DNA of 11,584 nt from Brevundimonas sp. (GTDB taxonomy: Bacteria > Pseudomonadota > Alphaproteobacteria > Caulobacterales > Caulobacteraceae), in NCBI RefSeq assembly GCF_031082345.1, contig NZ_JAVHLH010000069.1, positions 1-11,584 of the forward strand, given 5' to 3'. Below, one piece after another: positions 6,694-11,584 of this stretch. Position 1 is the first letter of the stretch. Every line of letters starts with the position of its first letter. A model generated the notes under the pieces. The model was not told where the DNA came from. It was given only the letters and a program-made list of their open reading frames with translations, and searched no databases. The translations under genes were made by a program, and so were the position numbers.

Positions 6694-8220
6694 TCACGAC
6701 GGGACCTCCAGCGCGGGCCGCGGCCAGCGGACCGCGACCCGGGCCCCTTTCGGTTGGCCCCTGGCGGGCGTGGGGCCGCCATCGCCGGCGCCGACGTAGA
6801 CCCTGCCCCCGGTCCGCTCCAGCAGGGTGCGGGCGATGAAGAATCCCAGGCCCATGCCGCCCTGGCTGGGGGCGATGGTTTCCGGCTCGGGGGCGGGCGG
6901 GGTCTTCTTGCCCTTGCGGCCCTTGCGGCCGGGCGCGGCGGCGGCCACCGAGGCGGCGATCTGGGCCGCAAGGGCGCGTCGGGCCTTGCCCTGCGGGCGG
7001 CTGGTCACATAGGGCTCGCCCAGCCGGGGCAGGATGTCGGGCGGGATGCCGGGGCCGTCGTCGACGACCTCGATCTCGATGAAGCCGGCGTCGACGATCG
7101 CCTGCACCCGCACCCGGCTGTTGGCGAAGTCGGCGGCGTTCTCGACCAGGGTCGACAGGCCGTGCACGACCTCGGGCAGGCGGCGCACGCGCGGCGCGGC
7201 CTCGCCCGACGCGGTCCGCACCTTCACCTCGAAGGCCAGGTCGAAGCCCCGGTGCGGCTCGACCACCTCTTCCAGCAGCGCCTTCAGCCCGACCTCGGCA
7301 AAGGCGGAATCGCCTTCCTCCGGCTGCTGCGACAGCTGTTTCAGAATGTCCCGGCAGCGCTCGGCCTGCTGCAGGATCAGGGCCGCGTCCTCCGCCGCCG
7401 GCCCGTCCTTTACGGAAGCGCGCAGCAGTTCGCGCGCCACCACCTGGATGGTGGCCAGCGGCGTGCCGAGCTCATGCGCGGCCGCCGCCGCCAGACCCCC
7501 CAGGGCCGCCAGCCGTTGTTCGCGCTGCAACACGTCCTGGGTGGTGGCGAGGGCCAGTTCCAGCTTCTCGGCGTCGGCCGCCACGCGCCAGGCGTAGGCG
7601 GCGGTGAAGACCACGCCGGTAATCAGCGCCAGACCGGTGCCGAAGCGATACAGCGGCGGCAGCTCAAGCTCGGTTCCGGCCTGCCACGGCAGGGGCATGG
7701 CGAAGAAGAACAGTCCGACGGCGGCGGCCAGCACCATCAGCCCCATCAGCACCGCCTGCCGGGCCGGAAGAGACGCCGCGGCCACCGTCACCGGGGCCAC
7801 CAGCAGCAGGCAGAACGGGTTCTGCAGGCCGCCGGTCAGGGCCAGCAGGATCGACAGCTGCAGGATGTCGAAACCCAGATGCGCCGCCGTCAGCGTGCCG
7901 TCCGGCGTCGAGCCTTCGTTGCGCCTGAGCCGCGCCGTGGCGTTCAGGTTCATCGCCACGCTGGCGGCGATCGCGGCCAGGCAGCCCCACAGCGGCAGGT
8001 CGAAATGGAACCATGCGACGGCCACGAAGATGGTGGCGCTCTGGCCGGCGATGGCCAGCCAACGCAGGATGACCAGCGTCCTGAGCGACAGGCCCCGGCT
8101 ACGAGGCGACAGGTTGCGCCAGCCGCTGAAGCGGCCGCCGCCATCGGCGTCGACGAACTGCGACGACAGGGGGTCTTGGGTCGGGCTCACGCCTCTTCTA
8201 TAGACCAGCCGCGCCCGCAT
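6694..8220 (-). CDS. regB: RegB/PrrB/ActS-family redox sensor histidine kinase
   Basis: A 508-residue membrane kinase, partner of the adjacent RegA. The N-terminal half has about six TM helices (about 48-212), with the quinone-sensing signature GGLQNPF at 130-136. The dimerisation/H-box HELGTPLATIQVVARELL has phospho-acceptor His249. Cys289 in ERCRDILKQL corresponds to the redox-active Cys265 of Rhodobacter capsulatus RegB. The ATPase shows the N box around Asn361, G1 DDGPGIP (387-393) and G2 GGMGLGF (454-460). Between G1/F and G2 lies an unusual about 44-residue Ala/Lys/Pro-rich insert (410-453). The ATG at 8220 has no good Shine-Dalgarno; GTG at 8190 (giving VSPTQDPLSS) follows AGAAGAGGC and may be the true start, removing ten residues. 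It is divergent from the Sco gene, as regB is from senC in Rhodobacter. Confidence 0.92.
   Translation of the reverse strand: MRARLVYRRGVSPTQDPLSSQFVDADGGGRFSGWRNLSPRSRGLSLRTLVILRWLAIAGQSATIFVAVAWFHFDLPLWGCLAAIAASVAMNLNATARLRRNEGSTPDGTLTAAHLGFDILQLSILLALTGGLQNPFCLLLVAPVTVAAASLPARQAVLMGLMVLAAAVGLFFFAMPLPWQAGTELELPPLYRFGTGLALITGVVFTAAYAWRVAADAEKLELALATTQDVLQREQRLAALGGLAAAAAHELGTPLATIQVVARELLRASVKDGPAAEDAALILQQAERCRDILKQLSQQPEEGDSAFAEVGLKALLEEVVEPHRGFDLAFEVKVRTASGEAAPRVRRLPEVVHGLSTLVENAADFANSRVRVQAIVDAGFIEIEVVDDGPGIPPDILPRLGEPYVTSRPQGKARRALAAQIAASVAAAAPGRKGRKGKKTPPAPEPETIAPSQGGMGLGFFIARTLLERTGGRVYVGAGDGGPTPARGQPKGARVAVRWPRPALEVPS
8176..8204 (+). promoter_or_regulatory. candidate promoter for the Sco gene with palindromic -10
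   Basis: TTGGGT (8176-8181), a 17-nt spacer, then TATAGA (8199-8204) form a plausible sigma-70-like promoter reading toward the Sco gene. The -10 lies inside the palindrome TCTATAGA (8197-8204), so the same TATAGA also faces regB on the - strand (8202-8197). No -35 is evident in that direction. If used, it would start regB transcription near the GTG at 8190. The weak -35 keeps this tentative. Confidence 0.4.
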
Positions 8221-8243
8221 GGCGCGTCTTGCCCGGAGCCGAG

Positions 8244-8867
8244 ATGCCGCGCCGTTCCATTCTGCTGTTCGCCGCCGCCTGCGCCGTCATCGCCGCGGCC
8301 CTGATCGCCGTGACGCTGGTCCTGGTCAACCGTTCACCGGCCGGCGTGCAGCCGGGCCAGGTCGTCTCGAGCGGCCAGGCCGATATCGGCGGCCCGTTCC
8401 AGTTGGTCGACCACGACGGCCGGCCGGTCGACCAGTCGATGCTGGAGGGCAAGTGGTCGCTGGTCTTCTTCGGCTTCACCTACTGCCCGGACTATTGCCC
8501 GACCACGCTGCAGCTGCTGGACGCGACGAAGCAGCGGCTGGGCGACAAGGCCGACGATCTGCAGATCGTCTTCATCAGCATCGACCCGGAGCGCGACACC
8601 CCGCAGGCGTTGAAGGACTATCTGTCGTCCGACGGCTTTCCCGAGGGCGTCATCGGCCTGACCGGCACGCCTGAGCAGGTCAGGGCCGCCGCCGACGCCT
8701 ACAAGGCCTTCTACCAGAAGGTCGGGGAGGGCGAGGACTACACGATGAACCACAGCCTGACCGTCTATCTGATGGGGCCGGACGGGACGTTCCGCACCGC
8801 CGTGGCCGAGGAACTGGGTCCTGAAAAGTCCGCCTCGGTGATCGAACAGGCCATGGCGCGCGGCTAA
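8244..8867 (+). CDS. Sco1/SenC/PrrC-family copper chaperone
   Basis: The 207-residue protein has an N-terminal TM anchor or signal (about residues 5-28) and a thioredoxin-like periplasmic domain. The copper-binding CxxxC is TYCPDYCPTT (Cys81, Cys85) and the distal copper ligand is His170 in TMNHSLTVYLMGPDG. The SIDPERDTP block (about 112-120) is also diagnostic. Sco proteins deliver copper to the Cu-A site of cytochrome c oxidase and act as thiol/copper redox proteins. I start at ATG 8244, with GGAG (8235-8238) five nt upstream; a TTG at 8229 would add five residues. In Rhodobacter, senC/prrC is linked to regBA and affects redox signalling, and here it is divergent from regB, so a shared regulatory role is likely. 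The gene ends inside an 11-bp inverted repeat. Confidence 0.93.
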   Translation: MPRRSILLFAAACAVIAAALIAVTLVLVNRSPAGVQPGQVVSSGQADIGGPFQLVDHDGRPVDQSMLEGKWSLVFFGFTYCPDYCPTTLQLLDATKQRLGDKADDLQIVFISIDPERDTPQALKDYLSSDGFPEGVIGLTGTPEQVRAAADAYKAFYQKVGEGEDYTMNHSLTVYLMGPDGTFRTAVAEELGPEKSASVIEQAMARG

Positions 8868-8880
8868 CGGCGCCATGGCC
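8849..8880. terminator. 11-bp inverted repeat between convergent sco and DUF6768 genes
   Basis: GGCCATGGCGC (8849-8859) pairs perfectly with GCGCCATGGCC (8870-8880) around a ten-nt loop that contains the sco stop codon (8865-8867). It lies in the 21-nt convergent gap and could stop transcription from both sides. There is no T-tract, so it is not a textbook intrinsic terminator. Confidence 0.55.
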
Positions 8881-8888
8881 CGGCCCGG

Positions 8889-9257
8889 TCAGACCTTGCG
8901 GCCCAGGGCGATCTGAAGCTCGAGCCGCTTCAGTTCGCGCATCAGCCGATTGGCCTGCAGCTCCGGCATCATCGCCAGCTTGATGATCAGCGACGCCAGA
9001 ACCAGCACGGCGGAGGGCAAGCCCCAGTGCAGCGCTGACAGGGCCGTCTCGGCCTCGAAGAAGCGCCACCCCGCCCAGATGGCGGCGACGAACAGCACGA
9101 TCTGCGTCACCATCATCACGATGTTGACCCAACCGTTCGGCCCGCCGAGCAGGCCGAAGGCCTGGTTGAAGAAGCCCGGCTCGCGGGCCGTTTCGCGGAA
9201 CAGGGCCTGTTCCTCGCCCTGAAGGGCTTCCTCGATCATCCGGTCGATATCCTGCAT
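8889..9257 (-). CDS. small two-TM DUF6768-like protein, sigma-factor partner
   Basis: The 122-residue protein begins with a charged amphipathic segment (MQDIDRMIEEALQGEEQALF), then PGFFNQAFGLLGGPNGWVN. Two TM helices follow (about 43-63 and 76-96), and it ends in KRLELQIALGR. The pattern of acidic N-terminus, two helices and a terminal ...REVKRLELQ-like stretch matches what I recall of DUF6768 proteins, which are often encoded next to ECF sigma factors. The ATG at 9257 shares one base with the sigma stop (9257-9259); a GTG at 9260 is a less likely start. AAGGAG (9270-9265) is seven nt upstream. The position suggests it modulates or is controlled by the sigma factor, possibly as a membrane anchor or anti-sigma. 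No zinc-binding or classical ASD motif is seen. Function is unknown. Confidence 0.72.
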   Translation of the reverse strand: MQDIDRMIEEALQGEEQALFRETAREPGFFNQAFGLLGGPNGWVNIVMMVTQIVLFVAAIWAGWRFFEAETALSALHWGLPSAVLVLASLIIKLAMMPELQANRLMRELKRLELQIALGRKV

Positions 9258-9808
9258 CACGCGTCTCCTTCCAGCACCGCGCGCAGCTTGCGGCGGGCAT
9301 GCATCAGGCGGGTTTTCACCGTGCCCGCCGGCACGTTCAGGGCGATCGCGACCTCCGCGACGCCCAGATCCTCGAGATAGAACAGGGCGATGGCCGCCCT
9401 CTGATCCGGCGGCAGACCGGTCAGCGCCGCCCGCAGCCGCGCCATGGCGGGGACGTCGCCCTCTTCCGGCGCCGAGAAGGCCTCGGCCGGTTCCGCCGCG
9501 GCCGCGGCCGCGAGGGCCCGGCCGCGTTGCAGCCGACCGATCTGCCGGGCGCAGCGGCGCGACACGATCTGATAGGCCCAGGCGGGGAAGGCGCGTTCGT
9601 CGCGCAGACGGCCGAGGCCGCGCACGATCTCGACCCAGCCCTCCTGGGCTGCCTCGCGCGCCAGGTCGACGTCGCCGGTCAGCCGCCAGGCGTGGGCGAC
9701 CAGCCTGCCCTGCCAGCGCCGCGCCAGCAGGTCGAACGCCTTGCGATCCCCGATGCGCGCAGACGCGACCAGGTATTCGTCAAGAAGCTGCTCCTTGGTC
9801 CTCGCCAT
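9257..9808 (-). CDS. ECF-type RNA polymerase sigma factor
   Basis: A 183-residue sigma-70-family factor with only regions 2 and 4. Region 2 spans about residues 22-95: AFDLLARRWQGRLVAHAWRL, DLAREAAQEGWVEIVRGLGRL, then FPAWAYQIVSRRCARQIGR. An Ala/Pro/Glu-rich linker (96-120) separates it from region 4 (about 123-178): LPPDQRAAIALFYLEDLGVAEVA and the recognition helix VPAGTVKTRLMHARRKL. The ATG at 9808 has GAGGG at 9824-9820, 11 nt away, a longer spacing than normal. It is translationally coupled to the DUF6768-like gene. The upstream gap toward the PHA depolymerase is 212 nt and divergent. No confident self-promoter was seen; TGAACC on the - strand near 9864-9859 is only suggestive. Confidence 0.93.
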   Translation of the reverse strand: MARTKEQLLDEYLVASARIGDRKAFDLLARRWQGRLVAHAWRLTGDVDLAREAAQEGWVEIVRGLGRLRDERAFPAWAYQIVSRRCARQIGRLQRGRALAAAAAAEPAEAFSAPEEGDVPAMARLRAALTGLPPDQRAAIALFYLEDLGVAEVAIALNVPAGTVKTRLMHARRKLRAVLEGDA

Positions 9809-9944
9809 CGCGCCCGCATCCCTCGTTGAATGAGAGGTGCCGACATCTCGGGGTCCGGTTCAATGAATTCGTACAACCCCTCGCCGGGCGGCGTCGGCTC
9901 GGTAGGGCGGAGCCTTGCGGCCGGGCCCCAACAACAATGTGATC

Positions 9945-9981
9945 AAAGATAATCTTTTTGCAGTGCGGCGCGTTCTATGCT
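9945..9981 (+). promoter_or_regulatory. AT-rich palindrome and candidate promoter before the PHA depolymerase gene
   Basis: AAAGAT-A-ATCTTT (9945-9957) is a 13-bp odd palindrome in an AT-rich island within very GC-rich DNA. It abuts TTGCAG (9958-9963), a possible -35. TATGCT (9976-9981) is a possible -10, 12 nt further on, close to the short spacing reported for the Caulobacter housekeeping promoter. The depolymerase ATG is at 10021. The rest of the 212-nt divergent gap (9809-10020) shows nothing I can name. The palindrome could be an operator; the promoter call is inference. Confidence 0.42.
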
Positions 9982-10020
9982 GCCCTGCCATATACCGGCG
10001 GGGGCCGTCTCAGGACACGC

Positions 10021-11301
10021 ATGCTGTATTCGCTTCACGAGCTCGCCTACCATTCGGCGACGCCGTTCCGGATCGGGGCCCAGGCCGCCCGTCAGTTCTG
10101 GAGTTCTCCGTTCAACCCGGCCGCCGACACCGCCCTGGCGCGCACCGCCGTGGCCTCGGCCGGGCTGTTCGAGAGCGTCACCCGCCGCTACGGCAAGCCG
10201 GCCTGGGGGCTGGAGACGGTCACCATCGACGAGCGCCCGGTCCGCACCACCGAACAGGTGGTCTGGTCGTCGCCCTGGTGCCGGCTGGTGCGCTTCGCCC
10301 GCCACATCGGCGACCTGAAGCGGGCCGGAAAGCCGACCGCGGCGCCCGCGGTGCTGATCGTCGCCCCGCTGTCGGGCCACTACGCCACCCTGCTGCGCGG
10401 CACGGTCGAGGGCTTCCTGCAGGACCACGACGTCTATGTCACCGACTGGGTCAACGCCCGTCAGGTGCCGATGCTGGAGGGGCGGTTCGATTTCTTCGAT
10501 TACATCGACCACGTGCGGACCATGCTCGGCGTGATCGGGCCCAGGGCCCATGTGGTCGGCGTGTGCCAGCCGGGGCCGCCGGTGCTGGCCGCCTGCGCCC
10601 TGATGGCCGAGGACGAGGACCCGAACCGGCCCGCCTCCATGACCTTCATGGGCTCGCCGATCGACGCGCGCCTGTCGCCGACCGTGACCAACGAACTGGC
10701 CGAGGAAAAGCCCTTCGCCTGGTTCAGGTCCAACATGATCCACACCGCGCCGTGGCCCTATCCGGGCTTCGGGCGGCGGGTCTATCCGGGCTTCGTGCAG
10801 CTCTACAGCTTCATGTCGATGAACGAGGAAAGGCACATCGACGCGCATCACGAGTATTTCCAGCACCTGGTCAACGGCGACGGCGACGGGGTCGAGAAGC
10901 ACGAGCAGTTCTACGACGAATATCTGTCGGTGCTGGACCTGACCGAGGAATTCTACCTCCAGACCATCGACATCGTGTTCCAGCAGCATCTGCTGCCGCG
11001 CGGCCTGCTGGAGCACCGCGGGCGCAAGGTCGATCTGACGACGATCACGGACATCGGTCTGATGACCGTGGAGGGGGCGAAGGACGACATTTCGGGCGTC
11101 GGTCAGACACAGGCGGCGCACGGCCTGTGCACGTCCCTGACGGACGACCGGCGCACCCTGTACGTCCACCCGGAGGTCGGCCACTACGGCGTCTTCAACG
11201 GCCGCCGCTTCCGCGACGACATCTATCCGCGGGTGCGCGACTTCATCGCGAAGAACGAGGCGATCTGTGCAGTACCGGAACGGCCAGCGGCTGCCGCCTG
11301 A
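10021..11301 (+). CDS. phaZ: intracellular polyhydroxyalkanoate depolymerase (Cys-type, PhaZ1-like)
   Basis: The 426-residue alpha/beta hydrolase breaks down stored poly(3-hydroxybutyrate) granules in the cytoplasm. The N-terminus MLYSLHELAYHS and RRYGKPAWGL block are family-typical. The nucleophile elbow is HVVGVCQPGPPVLA with Cys182 in place of Ser, as in Ralstonia eutropha PhaZ1. The other triad members are Asp355 in EGAKDDISG and His388 in HPEVGHYGVFNGRRF. No signal peptide is visible, which agrees with an intracellular enzyme. A longer reading from an upstream TTG (9958) is possible, but ATG 10021 begins at the conserved N-terminus and has AGGAC (10012-10016) four nt upstream. No phaC, phaP or phaR is in the window. 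The last 35 nt overlap the start of the YgjP-like gene. Confidence 0.9.
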   Translation: MLYSLHELAYHSATPFRIGAQAARQFWSSPFNPAADTALARTAVASAGLFESVTRRYGKPAWGLETVTIDERPVRTTEQVVWSSPWCRLVRFARHIGDLKRAGKPTAAPAVLIVAPLSGHYATLLRGTVEGFLQDHDVYVTDWVNARQVPMLEGRFDFFDYIDHVRTMLGVIGPRAHVVGVCQPGPPVLAACALMAEDEDPNRPASMTFMGSPIDARLSPTVTNELAEEKPFAWFRSNMIHTAPWPYPGFGRRVYPGFVQLYSFMSMNEERHIDAHHEYFQHLVNGDGDGVEKHEQFYDEYLSVLDLTEEFYLQTIDIVFQQHLLPRGLLEHRGRKVDLTTITDIGLMTVEGAKDDISGVGQTQAAHGLCTSLTDDRRTLYVHPEVGHYGVFNGRRFRDDIYPRVRDFIAKNEAICAVPERPAAAA

Positions 11302-11584
11302 CGCCGTCGGCGTCCCGGCCCGGTTGTCGGTCAATCCGCGCGCGCGGCGGCTGTCGATCCGCATAGACGGCCGCGCCGGCGAGGCGGTGCTGGTCGCGCC
11401 GTCCGAACGCGGCCTGGCCCAGGTCGTGGCCTTCGCCCGCACCAAGTCCGACTGGATGCGCCAGCGGCTGGCCCAGAGGCCGCAGGGCGCGCCGCTCGAA
11501 CCTCAGCGCGTCGAGCACCAGCGTGCCCGTCGGCTTCTTGCGCATCAGCACGCGGTCGCCGGGCTTGATCATCTGCAGGTGCTG
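11267..11584 (+). CDS. YgjP-type (DUF45, M48-like) metal-dependent hydrolase, 5' part, disrupted
   Basis: The GTG at 11267 has GAGG (11257-11260) six nt upstream and lies inside the PHA depolymerase end, so the two genes overlap by 35 nt. The first about 75 residues match the N-terminus of YgjP/DUF45 proteins: LSVNPRARRLSIRIDGRAGE, then AVLVAPSERGLAQVVAFART, KSDWMRQRLAQRP and GAPLEP. These proteins are about 230-250 residues with a zinc HExxH site further on, which is not reached here. The frame stays open to the window edge, but after about 11500 its residues no longer fit the family, and third-position GC drops sharply. The gene is therefore either broken near 11500 or joined there to unrelated DNA. 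Coding identity is secure only for 11267 to about 11500. Confidence 0.7.
   Translation, partial: MQYRNGQRLPPDAVGVPARLSVNPRARRLSIRIDGRAGEAVLVAPSERGLAQVVAFARTKSDWMRQRLAQRPQGAPLEPQRVEHQRARRLLAHQHAVAGLDHLQVL
11501..11584 (-). other. coding-like segment on the opposite strand after an apparent joint
   Basis: Read on the - strand from 11584, all codons down to about 11501 end in G or C and give QHLQMIKPGDRVLMRKKP then TGTLVLDALRF, a natural-looking peptide. The + frame of the YgjP gene over the same bases has many T- or A-ending codons. No start with a Shine-Dalgarno and no stop is seen before the joint, so this looks like the interior of an unidentified - strand gene. Confidence 0.4.

Noticed and set aside
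6355..8304. Open frame of 649 codons on + across regA and regB
   Set aside because: Antisense to two well-identified genes; composition (Gln, Arg, Gly, His runs) is typical of a shadow frame in high-GC DNA.
9915..11445. Long alternative frames on both strands over the PHA depolymerase gene
   Set aside because: Arg/Pro/Gly-rich on + and Asp/Val/Gly-rich on -, with no domain; the depolymerase frame has full catalytic motifs.
1..11584. CRISPR arrays, tRNA/rRNA genes, transposases or phage genes
   Set aside because: Read for repeat arrays, tRNA-like cloverleafs and mobile-element proteins; none seen.

Overview
The window looks like chromosomal DNA of a high-GC alphaproteobacterium, most likely Caulobacteraceae and probably Brevundimonas or a close relative. 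This rests on uniformly GC-rich third codon positions, the rbfA-truB-rpsO-pnp order, a RegB/RegA-type redox two-component pair beside a Sco/SenC gene, and an intracellular PHA depolymerase. The taxonomic call is inference; there is no rRNA or other decisive marker.

Layout: (1) Positions 1-410 hold the 3' part of a DUF2459 gene, entering through a perfect inverted repeat at the very edge. (2) Positions 471-4606 carry a + strand ribosome/RNA-metabolism block: rbfA, truB, rpsO and pnp. rbfA/truB overlap by 1 nt, the rpsO Shine-Dalgarno sits on the truB stop, and pnp follows a 251-nt structured leader and ends in a strong terminator. (3) Positions 4665-5899 carry, on the - strand, a six-TM ion-channel-like protein with a non-canonical pore signature and a small DsrE-family protein. 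(4) Positions 6069-8867 hold a redox module: regB then regA on the - strand, with a Sco/SenC copper chaperone gene divergent from regB. (5) Positions 8889-9808 (- strand) hold an ECF sigma factor overlapping a small two-TM DUF6768-like gene. (6) Positions 10021-11301 (+) encode an intracellular PHA depolymerase with a cysteine nucleophile, overlapped by the start of a YgjP-type metallohydrolase gene.

How the genes work together: the first block matures 30S subunits (RbfA), modifies tRNA (TruB), supplies S15 and degrades RNA (PNPase). The RegBA/Sco group links respiratory redox state to transcription and to cytochrome oxidase copper loading. The ECF/DUF6768 pair is probably a small envelope-linked regulatory unit, and the PHA depolymerase mobilises stored carbon.

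Most of the window is ordinary core genome, and I see no undescribed multi-gene system that I could defend. The best leads are the divergent pore of the channel protein, a basic/Pro-rich insert in the RegB ATP lid, the sigma/DUF6768 pair, an AT-rich palindrome before the PHA depolymerase, and both window ends, which look like assembly or rearrangement joints. At the right end coding character switches strand at about 11500; at the left end the sequence begins exactly in one arm of a perfect hairpin.
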